Positions 15,314 to 25,033 of a DNA stretch of 64,000 nt are shown piece after piece. Below the pieces are notes generated by a model that was not told where the DNA came from, ran no database searches, and saw only the letters and a list, made by a program, of their open reading frames with translations. The position numbers were made by a program, and so were the translations under genes. Positions within the stretch are counted from its first letter, which is position 1, and the number at the start of each line of letters is the position of its first letter. The DNA is from Azomonas agilis (GTDB lineage Bacteria; Pseudomonadota; Gammaproteobacteria; Pseudomonadales; Pseudomonadaceae), in the NCBI RefSeq assembly GCF_007830255.1, contig NZ_VLKG01000001.1, positions 62,001 to 126,000 on the forward strand. The letters are read 5' to 3'.

Positions 15314-18295
15314 TTAGCTGCGAAACACACTCCCACTGTCCAACCAATACTGCGACTCGCCCATACCGGCATCGGACAGGGTATTCAGGGTCAAACGCAG
15401 GTTGTTCAGGCTGACTGCACCGTTGCTGGATTCCACACCCGCCAACACAAAGCGCTCGCTGCCGGCACTGGGGTTACGCGAGGGTTTGATGCCGAGGCGC
15501 ACCTTGAGCACCAGCCCTTGGGCCGCCACTTCTTCACGCAAACGCGGATTTTCGATGCTCAGGGTATAGAGCGGCGCCGCCGTCCAGCGTTCACAGTCCA
15601 ACTGCCTGAATCCCAAACGCATCGTGCCGCGCACATCAAAGCTCTGCTCCGGCAACTCGTAGTCGGGATTGTCCAGATCAATGTCGCGGTAATAGAGGTT
15701 GTTATCGCGGATCACGTTGTTGTTGTCGATCAGGCCCAGATACTTCAGGGTCGAATAGGGCTTGAGGGCTGCCGCCCTAAAGAAGAAATTCGGCAAGCGC
15801 AGGCTACGGCTGAGCAAGCACAGCATCGCCCCCACCGCTGCGGTGGTTTTGGGGTCGTCGATGTAGTCTTGGCGGTTGAAAGGATACCAGCCGCCCGTGC
15901 GGTACTGACTCAGAGGCAAAATACGACCCGGAGGCAGCGGCAGCAGTTTGCGGAACAGGGCTTGAATCCCCGGCAAGCGCGAAGGCCGTCCGGTGAGCAG
16001 CAGCACATCGCAGGAATACTGTTGCAGCACTTCGCACAGGGCTTGCAGGCTTTTGCTGATGTTCAGGCGCTCGGCGATAAAGGCCTCATGGATACGGCGC
16101 AGGTTCAGGTTGATCGGCGTATCCAGCAGGTTGAAGCTGTGGCCGTTGTTCAGTTGCCGCCGCACCGCTTGGTTGAAGTAGTTCAGCACATCCTCGGTCG
16201 GTTGCTCGCCGGCTTGGGCCAGCAGCTCGCCGAAGCTGGCATTCAGGCTTTGGGCGGCATCCAGCGGATCGTACTGCTCATAGGCTTTCAGCAGGCGCAG
16301 GCCGATGGGTTGGAACACTTGCAGGGTCAGCTGTTGGCGCAACACTGCTTCCTGCACCGCCAAGGGCTCTTTGCCACACAGACGCGACAGCAAGGCCTCG
16401 GGCGCTGCTACACCGGCTTGCTTCAGGGCTTCGCTCAAGGGTGGCAGCACAAACAGGCGGATCACATCCAACAGAATGTCGTCCCCCGCCACCTTGAAGC
16501 CGTCGCGGAAGCGCTGTTCGGGGTTGATGTAGACGTTATCTCCTACGCCATCGTCCAGCCGGTATTCAGTGACCACCAGATCACTGGTGCCACCGCCGAT
16601 GTCGAGGGAGGCAATGGTGATGCGGTCTTTGCGCGGTTGATCGGGACGGGCCAAGGTGGCGAAGAACTCTTGGGGCCGTCCGGCAAAGGTGTTTTGGGTT
16701 TCGTTGAACAGATAGACCACTTGGGCGCAGGTGGCTTCGTCCCACTGCACATGCACCTCCGGCAGCCACGGCCAAGCCTGAGCGCGGCTGGCCGGATCGC
16801 TGACGTTCACCGGATCGTCTTCCGGATGCCAGCCCATGCTTTTCCACACCAAACCGATGGCTTGCTCCATGCACTTGGCGAAAATCTCCCGCTCCGGTTT
16901 GGGCATGGAGGGCGGTACGGTGAGGATGATGGAACGCAAATGGCGCGGCACCCGTGAATGGCTCATGCACAGGCGCTGCGAGGGGCTGTTAATCTGCATC
17001 AACGCCTGCGCCAACACCTCAGACAGCATGAAAGTCATCAGCGAGCTGCGCGAATAATGCGGATGGAACACCGGCATGCGGTCGTCGTAATCCAGCGTGT
17101 ACAGGGCTTGGCCTTTCTCGTTGATCAAGCCAGCAACCGGCGCGGCCGTGGCGTGGGGCTCACTTTCGGCTTTATTGAAGGCACAGTTAAAGCGCCAGCC
17201 GGGAACGTACAGCTCCTCATCCCACAGATAACGCTTGGGACTGGACAAGCCCGTTGAGCCCTCCGTCCCGCGCCGACGGCTGGCCAGCCGCCCCGCCTCG
17301 CGCCCGACACGGGCAATGGTCGGCCACAGAAAGGCATCGCGCCGCCCACTTTTCACCGAGTGATGATCCTTACCAAATACGGCTTGGGCAAACTCGACCC
17401 GGCTTTCAAAGGGTTCGGGATACACATGCTCCGGTTGGGTCAGGTCGCGCAACTCCAGCTCGTAGCGCTTGCTCAGGCCGTCATTTTCCTGCGGATGATC
17501 TTCGATCAGGATGCCACAGGTGCGCGAGTTGCCCACGTCCAGCACCATATCTACCGGAATGGCTTTATGCAGGTCGCTTTCCCGATTGGACACCACCTTG
17601 ATTTCCGGCACCGGCAAGCAACTGCCCAACAAATGCAGCAGGTTCAGGTAATGGCCTTGGTGGTAGAGGGCTTGACATTCGGACTGAATATCGTCCATCT
17701 GCATGCGTACCGGCGGCTTTTGCGCTTGCTCGATGAAGACTTCTTTTAGCCACTCGTTGACCCACACCAAGTCCAGAAACCAACCCATTTCGTTGGCCTG
17801 CACCGCCAAGGCAAAGTTGCTGCCAGAGCGCACATCGTCTTCGGTGGGCGCGAGGTAGGCGCTGTCGCTACTACCGGGGAACACCTTGGTGTCAAAGGCC
17901 AAGGTGATGCGGTGGGTGTTGCCATCTTCGTCGGGCTCGGGCAGTTCAATCAGGCGCATACGCGCCCAGTTGCTGGGGCCATCGTCAAAGCGGCGCGGCG
18001 GGTTGAAGCGGAAAAACGGCAACGGCAGCCACAGACCTTTCAGCAGTTTGGCCGATTGCTCCATAGTGATATTGAACTCCGGTGTCACCGGACGCGCCGG
18101 ATCGGACGGATGAAAATAGCGGTTGCTGCGCTCATCGAACTGTAAACGCACCAGCGGCGCGTCGCTGCGCGGGCGCAGAAACTCGCCGGGCATCATCTTG
18201 CGCAGTTCTAGGGAGACGGCGAAATCCAGAAACTGGACGCCGCTGCCCATGATCAGGGTAATTTTGTCTTCGTATTCGGTCTTTGCTGGAAACAT
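15314..18295 (-). CDS. srfB: SrfB-family protein with actin/Hsp70-like ATPase motifs
   Basis: This 993-residue protein matches the SrfB ('virulence factor') family. Two phosphate-binding motifs of the actin/Hsp70/MreB fold are clear: LDVGNSRTCGI with D253, and LDIGGGTSDL with D565. A long insertion separates them, and a later adenosine-site-like LLLTGRPSRLPG follows. There is no signal peptide or membrane helix, so it should be cytoplasmic, perhaps assembling on the membrane through SrfA. It begins 18 bases after the srfA stop and is clearly cotranscribed with it. Normally srfC would follow directly. Here a hairpin and a toxin/restriction cassette come next. ATP binding is inferred from motifs; the cellular role of the family is poorly known. 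Confidence 0.87.
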   Translation of the reverse strand: MFPAKTEYEDKITLIMGSGVQFLDFAVSLELRKMMPGEFLRPRSDAPLVRLQFDERSNRYFHPSDPARPVTPEFNITMEQSAKLLKGLWLPLPFFRFNPPRRFDDGPSNWARMRLIELPEPDEDGNTHRITLAFDTKVFPGSSDSAYLAPTEDDVRSGSNFALAVQANEMGWFLDLVWVNEWLKEVFIEQAQKPPVRMQMDDIQSECQALYHQGHYLNLLHLLGSCLPVPEIKVVSNRESDLHKAIPVDMVLDVGNSRTCGILIEDHPQENDGLSKRYELELRDLTQPEHVYPEPFESRVEFAQAVFGKDHHSVKSGRRDAFLWPTIARVGREAGRLASRRRGTEGSTGLSSPKRYLWDEELYVPGWRFNCAFNKAESEPHATAAPVAGLINEKGQALYTLDYDDRMPVFHPHYSRSSLMTFMLSEVLAQALMQINSPSQRLCMSHSRVPRHLRSIILTVPPSMPKPEREIFAKCMEQAIGLVWKSMGWHPEDDPVNVSDPASRAQAWPWLPEVHVQWDEATCAQVVYLFNETQNTFAGRPQEFFATLARPDQPRKDRITIASLDIGGGTSDLVVTEYRLDDGVGDNVYINPEQRFRDGFKVAGDDILLDVIRLFVLPPLSEALKQAGVAAPEALLSRLCGKEPLAVQEAVLRQQLTLQVFQPIGLRLLKAYEQYDPLDAAQSLNASFGELLAQAGEQPTEDVLNYFNQAVRRQLNNGHSFNLLDTPINLNLRRIHEAFIAERLNISKSLQALCEVLQQYSCDVLLLTGRPSRLPGIQALFRKLLPLPPGRILPLSQYRTGGWYPFNRQDYIDDPKTTAAVGAMLCLLSRSLRLPNFFFRAAALKPYSTLKYLGLIDNNNVIRDNNLYYRDIDLDNPDYELPEQSFDVRGTMRLGFRQLDCERWTAAPLYTLSIENPRLREEVAAQGLVLKVRLGIKPSRNPSAGSERFVLAGVESSNGAVSLNNLRLTLNTLSDAGMGESQYWLDSGSVFRS

Positions 18296-18313
18296 GATTC
18301 TAATGCCCGCCTG

Positions 18314-19897
18314 TTACTGGCTGCCCTGCTTCATGGACAGGGGGAATTGCTGATTGCCGTAGCGTCCAGTGCACTCCGCCGAACTGCTGCCGGGCGCACA
18401 GGTCACTTCCGGCAGTTTGTACTGGCTGCCGTCGTTACAGGTGGCCTGTCCCTGATTGCTGATCGCCAATTGGCCGCCTTGCATATTGGCACTCACCGCG
18501 CCTTTGCATTCAAGGCCGTTGCTGCCGCGTACGACCACTTGGCCTTTGCCGTCTTCAAAACGGTAGTCCAACTGCATCGGTTTGCCGGTGCGCGCGTCTT
18601 GAATGCCGGAACCGGCTTTCCAACTGCCATCTAAAAACTCCGTACTGCCCGCTTTAGCGGCATCAGCGGGAATGTTTAGCGGCTTACCCGCAGCGGCTTT
18701 GTCATTGAGCTGAGGCGGCACGGGCGGTGTGTTTTTTGGCGCATCTTTATTGGCCGGATTGTTGGCATTGGCCTTGGGGTCATTGCCCAGCAAGTCCTTA
18801 GGTGCTTGAGGATCTTGGCCTTTTGCCGCTGGATCATTGGGCTTGGGAGCGGCTTCAGGATTTTGTGCCCCCTCTTTATTCCCTTGAGCATCCTTTTGGG
18901 CATCGGCGGGCAGCTCAGGTTGCTTACCGGCTTCAGCGCCCAAATCTTTGGCGGCATCGGTGGGTAGCGCACCTGCTGCATCCGGCGCTGCTACGGAGCC
19001 ATCGGGTACTGCCGTGGTGCTATCTCCGGTAAAACCACCGACAAATTGGCCCAACCAGCCGCTATGCCACCAAGGTACTTGAGCGCTCAGATCTTGCGCC
19101 AACTCAGGATCTTTGGTCGCTTCAGCTACCGGCACACCCGGTAACTCAAGCTGGGATAAACCAAAGGGCAAGGTGATGGTGGGCGCACAGGCACGCATAA
19201 AAAACAGCAGCAGAGCCAACAACAGCAATAAAGCCAGTAACCACCACAACCACCGCCAAGGTGAGCGCGTCACTGTGATGGGATTTACCGCAGGGGTGGG
19301 TTCTGGCGTGGGAATCACGGGCGGTGCTTTGGTTAGGGAAGGTGCGGGAATCACCGTCGCAGGCTTTAACGCCAACAGAGGGTTGTAGTTTTCCGGCGCG
19401 TTGCGACTGGCAAAGCCCCAAAAAGTCACCACCGGCTTGCCATTGACTAGGTACAGATGCTCAGGCTCGGGAAAATACAGGGCTTTCTCCAGCAGGCGGC
19501 CAAACAGCTGTTTTTCGCGATTCTGATTACCCAACTGCATGCGCTGGCTGGCATCCTGCAAACGGGCCTGAATCTGTTCTAACTGCTGAAAGGCTTGGCT
19601 GCGCTCATCCGGGGTTGCAGCCGACCAAGGCACTACATCTCCCGCCTCAGGCGCATACCAATCAATGCGATCCCCACTCTCATGGGGCTGTGGAATAGCT
19701 AGGCAATCGGCGGCCTCGCGCCCAATTTTCAAGCGCACGGCCTCACGCAACTGTAAGGCGGCACTGTAAACCGGCTGGCCGTCTACCCCTAGTGTTTTGA
19801 ACTCCTGAAGCGTTCCTGTACGCAGCAATGCACCCGACACCTTGGCAGCCTCATGTTGCAAATTTAAGTTGGAGGCTAGCATAGCCAGTTTGTTCAA
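18314..19897 (-). CDS. srfA: SrfA-like single-pass membrane protein
   Basis: This is a 527-residue protein. Residues 1-180 are a helical cytoplasmic domain. A Pro-rich linker leads to one strong transmembrane helix at about 213-236 (WRWLWWLLALLLLLALLLFF). A long low-complexity periplasmic linker rich in Ala, Pro, Asp, Lys and Asn (about 300-420) follows. The final roughly 100 residues form a compact beta domain with four Cys, probably two disulfides. Position directly before srfB, length and layout identify it as SrfA; sequence similarity alone would be weak. It is first in the srf operon, and its start faces the divergent TauE-type gene across 86 bases. It shares its architecture with the membrane protein at 3656-4738, suggesting the two may anchor the SrfB ATPase and SrfC GTPase to the same envelope structure. 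Confidence 0.72.
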   Translation of the reverse strand: MNKLAMLASNLNLQHEAAKVSGALLRTGTLQEFKTLGVDGQPVYSAALQLREAVRLKIGREAADCLAIPQPHESGDRIDWYAPEAGDVVPWSAATPDERSQAFQQLEQIQARLQDASQRMQLGNQNREKQLFGRLLEKALYFPEPEHLYLVNGKPVVTFWGFASRNAPENYNPLLALKPATVIPAPSLTKAPPVIPTPEPTPAVNPITVTRSPWRWLWWLLALLLLLALLLFFMRACAPTITLPFGLSQLELPGVPVAEATKDPELAQDLSAQVPWWHSGWLGQFVGGFTGDSTTAVPDGSVAAPDAAGALPTDAAKDLGAEAGKQPELPADAQKDAQGNKEGAQNPEAAPKPNDPAAKGQDPQAPKDLLGNDPKANANNPANKDAPKNTPPVPPQLNDKAAAGKPLNIPADAAKAGSTEFLDGSWKAGSGIQDARTGKPMQLDYRFEDGKGQVVVRGSNGLECKGAVSANMQGGQLAISNQGQATCNDGSQYKLPEVTCAPGSSSAECTGRYGNQQFPLSMKQGSQ

Positions 19898-19983
19898 AAA
19901 TCTTCAGCCAACCAGTCTTAACATTTTAAGAGGGGTCTTAGTATATTTTTATATACACAATTACTGTTAAACCAAGGATTAAA

Positions 19984-20787
19984 ATGATTGCAAAACAGCT
20001 TTCCCCCAGCATTCAACTGCCTCTGGCTCTATTAGGAGGTTGGTTGATTGGTAGTCTGGGCGGTCTGATTGGCTTAGGCGGCGCCGAGTTTCGTTTACCC
20101 CTACTGATCGGTGTATTTGGCTTTGCGGCCCTATCCGCTGTGATCCTCAACAAAACCATGAGTTTAGTGGTAGTGGCAGCCGCTCTGCTGTTTCGCACCA
20201 AGGCAGTCCCTCTTGAGGAAGTAATGAGCCATTGGCCCATTATTCTCAACTTGCTATCCGGAAGTTTGCTGGGCGCTTGGCTAGGCGCAGGTTGGGCGGT
20301 ACGCATGACAAGCAAAACCCTGTATCGCATTCTGGCTGTTTTGCTGGTGCTGATTGCCTCAGTCCTGCTGTTTGGGCATGGCTACCATAACCAAACGCCT
20401 CTGTTCAGTGGGTGGCTACAACTGGTTGCGGGAGTCGCCAGTGGTTTTGCGATTGGAGTGATTGCTTCACTGATGGGTGTGGCTGGGGGCGAGTTTTTAA
20501 TTCCAACCCTCGTATTGCTCTTTGGCGTGGACATCAAGTTAGCGGGTAGCCTATCACTGGCTGTCAGCCTACCCACCATGATTGCCGGTTTTGCCCGCTA
20601 CAGCCGCGACAGTAGTTTTGCCGTTATTAGCCAGAACCGTACCTTTGTGTTGATGATGGCCGCAGGTTCCCTGCTGGGTGCCTGGACGGGTGGACAACTG
20701 CTGGGCGTAGTGTCAGACAGTATCCTGTTGCCGTTGTTAGCCATCATTCTGCTGATCTCTTCGATCAAAGTGTGGCGACATCATTAA
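19984..20787 (+). CDS. TauE/SafE-family sulfite/organosulfur exporter-like permease
   Basis: This is a 267-residue, very hydrophobic protein with about eight membrane helices. The family's internal duplication is visible as two Gly-rich entry segments, GGLIGLGGAEFRLPLL in the first half and ASLMGVAGGEFLIPTL in the second. TSUP-family members carry anions such as sulfite, sulfoacetate or taurine-derived compounds. The substrate here is unknown. An AAGGATT ribosome site stands just upstream of the ATG. It is divergent from srfA across 86 bases and stands alone, since the next gene is separated by a Fur box and a sigma-factor start. Confidence 0.85.
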   Translation: MIAKQLSPSIQLPLALLGGWLIGSLGGLIGLGGAEFRLPLLIGVFGFAALSAVILNKTMSLVVVAAALLFRTKAVPLEEVMSHWPIILNLLSGSLLGAWLGAGWAVRMTSKTLYRILAVLLVLIASVLLFGHGYHNQTPLFSGWLQLVAGVASGFAIGVIASLMGVAGGEFLIPTLVLLFGVDIKLAGSLSLAVSLPTMIAGFARYSRDSSFAVISQNRTFVLMMAAGSLLGAWTGGQLLGVVSDSILLPLLAIILLISSIKVWRHH

Positions 20788-20841
20788 GGCTAAAAGCTGT
20801 TAACTTGACTGTTGGTGCTTGCCGCTTGGATCGGTTTCATT

Positions 20842-20860
20842 AATGATATTACTTCTCATT
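20842..20860. promoter_or_regulatory. Fur box before the first FecI-type sigma gene
   Basis: AATGATATTACTTCTCATT matches the common Fur form AATGATAATTATTCTCATT at 16 of 19 positions, with AATGA/TCATT ends as inverted repeats. It ends 22 bases before the sigma-factor ATG, so iron-loaded Fur would block transcription. Confidence 0.75.
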
Positions 20861-20882
20861 AAAATCAATCCAAGCGAATACT

Positions 20883-21407
20883 ATGCCTCCTTCTTCGCCC
20901 TTACCCTCAACAGAGCGGACACAGATTTTGCAGCGTCTGTTTGGCGAACATCATGGCTGGTTATTTGGACGGTTACGGGCACGACTGGGATGTCGCCATG
21001 ATGCTGCCGATATTGCCTCAGAAACCTTCACCCAAGTGGTAGCCCTGAGCGATCCGGGCGCGATCCGCGAACCGCGCGCTCTGCTCACCACCATCGCCAA
21101 GCGTTTAATCTATACCAGTTGGCGACGGCGAGACTTAGAGCGCGCTTATCTGGAAGCACTGGCCCTACAACCGGAGGCCACCCATCCTTCGCCTGAAGAC
21201 TCCGCCCTAGCACTGGAAGCCTTAGTTGCCATTGATGAACTGCTGGATGGATTATCGCCCAAAGCGCGGGCCGCCTTTTTGTATAGCCAGTTGGAAGGTT
21301 TAACCTATACCGAAATCGCCCGTCGTTTGGATATATCCGTCACCCGTGTGCATCAATACGTGGTGAAGGGGCTGACCGCCTGTTACCTGCTGCTGGATTC
21401 TGAATGA
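20883..21407 (+). CDS. ECF sigma factor, FecI type (iron uptake unit 1)
   Basis: This 174-residue sigma factor has region 2 (HHGWLFGRLRARLG, then DAADIASETFTQVV) and region 4 (LDGLSPKARAAFLYSQLEGL, then the helix-turn-helix YTEIARRLDISVTRVHQYV). The spelling is of the FecI/FpvI group, which redirect polymerase to a nearby TonB-dependent receptor gene when the receptor signals bound ferric siderophore. A Fur box directly upstream predicts expression only under iron limitation. The fecR-like gene overlaps its stop by 4 bases (ATGA at 21404-21407), and the receptor follows, giving a complete signalling unit. Confidence 0.92.
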   Translation: MPPSSPLPSTERTQILQRLFGEHHGWLFGRLRARLGCRHDAADIASETFTQVVALSDPGAIREPRALLTTIAKRLIYTSWRRRDLERAYLEALALQPEATHPSPEDSALALEALVAIDELLDGLSPKARAAFLYSQLEGLTYTEIARRLDISVTRVHQYVVKGLTACYLLLDSE

Positions 21408-22351
21408 AACGCACCCTACGCCCTGAAGAACAGGCGGCCATCGAATGGCTAGCGCGGCACCGCTCCGGCCTGATGAACAACGCCGAACAGCAAAAATTTG
21501 AACTCTGGCTAGCGGCCAACGAACAGCACCAGCACGCATGGCGCGCCTTACAACAGCGCCTGAGCCGAGCCTTTTCCGGCCTCGCTGAACAGCCTGCCGG
21601 TTTAGCCCAAAAAGCCTTACTCAGCGCTAACAGCAGCCGTCGCCAACTGCTGCGCGGAGCGTTAACGGTGGCCGGATTGGGGGTGACTGGCTTTTGGCTC
21701 ACCCGCTCTGGCATGCCCCTAGATGGACTGGTCGCCGATTTAAGCACCGCCGTGGGCGAGCGCAAACGCTTCGCTCTGGAAGATGGCAGCAGTGTGCTGC
21801 TCAACGCCGAAAGTCGGGTGGATTTGGCGTTTAGCCCTCAAGAGCGCCGTCTGCTGCTGCGCCGAGGAGCCCTAGAGGTGGATGCCAAACCCAACGACCT
21901 ACCCTTAGTCGTGGAAACGGCTTGGGGACGGACTCAAACTTCAAGCGCGCGCTTTAGTGTGGCCCACAGCGAAACAGCCAGCACGGTTTGGGTACAGCAA
22001 GCACAGGTGCAGCTGTACAGCCGTTTAGGCAGTAGCCTACTGCTGAAAGCCGGGGAAGGCGCGCAACTCAATCAGCAAGGTTGTCAGCGACTGGAACCCC
22101 AACGACACAGCGAGTTTGCATGGCAAGAAGGCTGGCTGGAGTTGCACGATCGTCCGCTGTCAGCACTGATTGATGCTTTACGCCCTTATCACTCCGGCCC
22201 GCTACGGCTTTCACCTAAGGCAGCGGATTTACGGATTTCAGGCTTATTTTCGCTGGATAACAGTCCACAGGTGCTGGCCTCTTTACAGGAGACTCTGCCG
22301 CTACGGGTGTACAGCTATTTTGGCTGGTGGACGACCATCGAACCCAGTTAA
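21404..22351 (+). CDS. FecR-type anti-sigma/sigma regulator (unit 1)
   Basis: This 315-residue protein has an amino-terminal DUF4880 domain (EEQAAIEWLARHRSG), which binds the sigma factor in the cytoplasm. One membrane helix at about 80-100 (GALTVAGLGVTGFWLTRSG) leads to the periplasmic FecR domain (TAVGERKRFALEDGSSVLLN) and a carboxyl secretin-like domain that contacts the receptor's STN domain (DLRISGLFSLDN). It transmits receptor occupancy to the FecI-type sigma encoded just before it. The 4-base overlap with the sigma gene suggests equimolar production. Its partner 316-residue FecR of unit 2 has the same plan but clearly different sequence. Confidence 0.92.
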   Translation: MKRTLRPEEQAAIEWLARHRSGLMNNAEQQKFELWLAANEQHQHAWRALQQRLSRAFSGLAEQPAGLAQKALLSANSSRRQLLRGALTVAGLGVTGFWLTRSGMPLDGLVADLSTAVGERKRFALEDGSSVLLNAESRVDLAFSPQERRLLLRRGALEVDAKPNDLPLVVETAWGRTQTSSARFSVAHSETASTVWVQQAQVQLYSRLGSSLLLKAGEGAQLNQQGCQRLEPQRHSEFAWQEGWLELHDRPLSALIDALRPYHSGPLRLSPKAADLRISGLFSLDNSPQVLASLQETLPLRVYSYFGWWTTIEPS

Positions 22352-22434
22352 TAATAATTTTTTTCAGTTACCCCTGAAAATTTATCTCACTCGTTGCACA
22401 TGAAGGCAATGCCCACATTTTTCCCGGAGCCTTC

Positions 22435-24840
22435 ATGTCTCGTTTGAGCCGCCTTGCCCTGCTTCCAGCACCCTCCCTATTGGCGTTAATGCTGGGCTGC
22501 TTTAGCCCAGTGATTCAGGCGGAGCCACCCGCTACCCAGCAACAAAGGCTGGTGTTTGATCTGCCCGCCGGATCGCTGGAGCGCAGCCTGACCGCCATTG
22601 CCCGCCAAAGTGGGCTCAGTATTATTTTTGATCCGACTTTAGTGCGAGGCCAGCAAGCGGCTGCTTTGCGCGGCTCCTTCAGCATTGAGCAGGCCATTCA
22701 ACAATTGCTGCAAGGACGTAATTTGCAGCTGCGCCATACCGACAGCGGTGCATTGAGTATTGAACCGATCTCCGACAACAGCGGCAATATGGAGCTATCC
22801 TCCATGCTGGTGGATGACCAACACCGGGAAGACGCACGCGGCCCTGCCTATGGCTTAGTGGCTACCCGCAGCGCGACTGCGACCAAAACCGACACAGCCT
22901 TGCGCGAAACCCCGCAAGCCATCTCCATCATCACCCGCGAGGAAATGCAAACCCGCCGCCAAGACAGTCTGGCCAATACCCTGCAATACACGGCGGGGGT
23001 GGTGACACAACCCAATGGCTATAGCCGAGTGGCGGATGATTACCGGCTACGTGGATTTGACATTGGCCCACGCACCGGCGGCGTACTGCGCGATGGCTTA
23101 AAGCTGCAAAGTACCCAGTTTGAAGGCGGCCAAGAACCCTATGGACTGGAGCGGGTTGAGGTGCTCAAAGGCGCGTCCTCCGTATTGTATGGACAGTTGG
23201 CTCCCGGCGGTTTGGTGAATACCGTCAGCAAGCGACCCACGGATGAGGAACTACACGAAATCAACTTTGAGTACGGTAACTTTCAACGCCGCCAAGTCTC
23301 CACCGATCACGGCGGACGTTTGGACGATCAAGGCCGTTTTACCTATCGCCTGACCGCTCTGTGGCGGGACAGTGAAACCCAATACACCTCCATCGACGAC
23401 GATAAGCGCTTCATCGCTCCCGCCCTGACTTGGAACATTGATGACGACACGCGCCTGACTTTGATGGCCAGCTATCAGGAAACCCGTACTACCCTAACCC
23501 CGCCGATGCACTACAACATCACCAAGTACAGCAATACACCCGGACGCAAGGTTCCTTACGACCTATTCGCCGGTGAGCCTAGCTTTGATGACTACTCTGG
23601 CGACATGGGAACCCTTGGCTACCTGTTCGAGCACCAACTGGACGAAGGCTTAAAACTGCGCCATGCGCTGCGCTACTTTGAATCCGAAACCGATTACGAC
23701 TACATCAGCCTGAGCAGCAGCCGTGTTACTGGGCCGAACCTATCCAACCTAAGCCGCAGCTATAACTCCCGCGAAGACCGCGCCACCGGCTGGGCCAGCG
23801 ACACCAACCTGCAATGGAATTTTGACAGCGGACGCTGGGAGCACACCCTATTAGCGGGGCTGGATTACTACTACAAAACCTACGACAGTCATCGTTTCAG
23901 CGGTAATGCCCCCAGCTTTGACCTCGCCAACCCCAGCTACGGCAATCTTCCTACCGTCAACACTAACATCGACCGTGGTTCCGACCTGCATAGCCGCCAA
24001 GCCGGCTTTTATCTGCAAGAACAAGCCAAATTCGACCAGCGTTGGGTGTTTGTATTGGGTTTGCGTCAAGACTGGGCCCGCAGCTACACCAACAACTATC
24101 GGGACAAAACCCGCACCAGCAAAAGCGATCAGGAGCTTTCAGGGCGAATCGGTATGGTTTATCTGGCTGATAATGGTTTGTCGCCCTACATCAGCTACAG
24201 CCAATCCTTTTTACCCACCGACGGCATCGACAGTTCTGGTAAGAGCTTTGAGCCTACCGAAGGGGAACAGTACGAAATCGGCCTGCGCTACCAACCACCC
24301 GGCTATAACCTAATGCTCAGCGCGGCGGTGTATCGTTTAACCCAAGAAAATGTGGTCAGCTCTATTCCCGGCTCCGACTACGACGAGCAAACCGGCAAAG
24401 AACGCAGCAAAGGCTTGGAGTTAGAACTCAAAGCGGGCCTGACACCCGATCTCAACCTGAGCGTGGCCTACAGCTACACCGATGCCCACATTATTAAAGA
24501 CAATGATCCAGTGCTTGAAGGCTCACGCATTGAGGGCATTCCCTACCACAGTGCCTCTTTATGGTTAGATTACCGCCTCACCCAGTTTGGGCTACCAGGA
24601 CTAAAGGTTGGAGCGGGAGCGCGCTATAACGGAACTACCAAAACATCCGCCAGTATTACTGACCGTAATATTCCGGCCTACACCCTAGTGGATGCCCTCA
24701 TTAGCTATGACATCAACAGCCATTGGCAACTGAGTGCCAAGGTACAAAATCTGGCCAACAAGCGTTATCTATACTGTGCCAACTCCTGCCGCTATGGGGA
24801 TGAGCGTACCGCCATCAGCAGCCTGAGCTATCGCTGGTGA
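22435..24840 (+). CDS. TonB-dependent siderophore receptor with STN signalling domain (unit 1)
   Basis: This 801-residue outer-membrane receptor has a signal peptide ending near IQA (about residue 29). The STN/secretin-N domain follows (about 35-120, FDLPAGSLERSLTAIARQSG). The plug domain starts at about 155 (ALRETPQAISIITREEM) and includes VEVLKGASSVLYGQ. The rest is a 22-strand barrel ending in aromatic SYRW. Ferric siderophore binding would be relayed through STN to the FecR-like protein upstream. The family resembles FoxA/FhuE/FpvA hydroxamate receptors, but the ligand cannot be assigned from sequence alone. No siderophore synthesis genes are present in the window, so it may serve xenosiderophores. 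The 83 bases before the gene hold no obvious Fur box and probably contain the sigma-dependent promoter. Confidence 0.92.
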   Translation: MSRLSRLALLPAPSLLALMLGCFSPVIQAEPPATQQQRLVFDLPAGSLERSLTAIARQSGLSIIFDPTLVRGQQAAALRGSFSIEQAIQQLLQGRNLQLRHTDSGALSIEPISDNSGNMELSSMLVDDQHREDARGPAYGLVATRSATATKTDTALRETPQAISIITREEMQTRRQDSLANTLQYTAGVVTQPNGYSRVADDYRLRGFDIGPRTGGVLRDGLKLQSTQFEGGQEPYGLERVEVLKGASSVLYGQLAPGGLVNTVSKRPTDEELHEINFEYGNFQRRQVSTDHGGRLDDQGRFTYRLTALWRDSETQYTSIDDDKRFIAPALTWNIDDDTRLTLMASYQETRTTLTPPMHYNITKYSNTPGRKVPYDLFAGEPSFDDYSGDMGTLGYLFEHQLDEGLKLRHALRYFESETDYDYISLSSSRVTGPNLSNLSRSYNSREDRATGWASDTNLQWNFDSGRWEHTLLAGLDYYYKTYDSHRFSGNAPSFDLANPSYGNLPTVNTNIDRGSDLHSRQAGFYLQEQAKFDQRWVFVLGLRQDWARSYTNNYRDKTRTSKSDQELSGRIGMVYLADNGLSPYISYSQSFLPTDGIDSSGKSFEPTEGEQYEIGLRYQPPGYNLMLSAAVYRLTQENVVSSIPGSDYDEQTGKERSKGLELELKAGLTPDLNLSVAYSYTDAHIIKDNDPVLEGSRIEGIPYHSASLWLDYRLTQFGLPGLKVGAGARYNGTTKTSASITDRNIPAYTLVDALISYDINSHWQLSAKVQNLANKRYLYCANSCRYGDERTAISSLSYRW

Positions 24841-25033
24841 TGACTAGCAGCCCTTAAAAAACCAGAATGGGGTACTGCTGTCCCCTAATGAGTTATTCAG
24901 GCCTCCCCCAATGCCCTGAATGCATACCCTCATGCTAGACTGCGCACCCTATTGACTCCCCTAGCCAAGGAATCGTGCCCGTGCTCAGCTTTGTTCATCC
25001 GCACCAGCAGCCCTACCTCCAAGAGCCTCTGGC

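Noticed and set aside
15518-16957. A 479-codon open frame antisense to srfB
   Set aside because: srfB has clear actin-fold motifs on the other strand. The antisense product shows no domain and no ribosome site.
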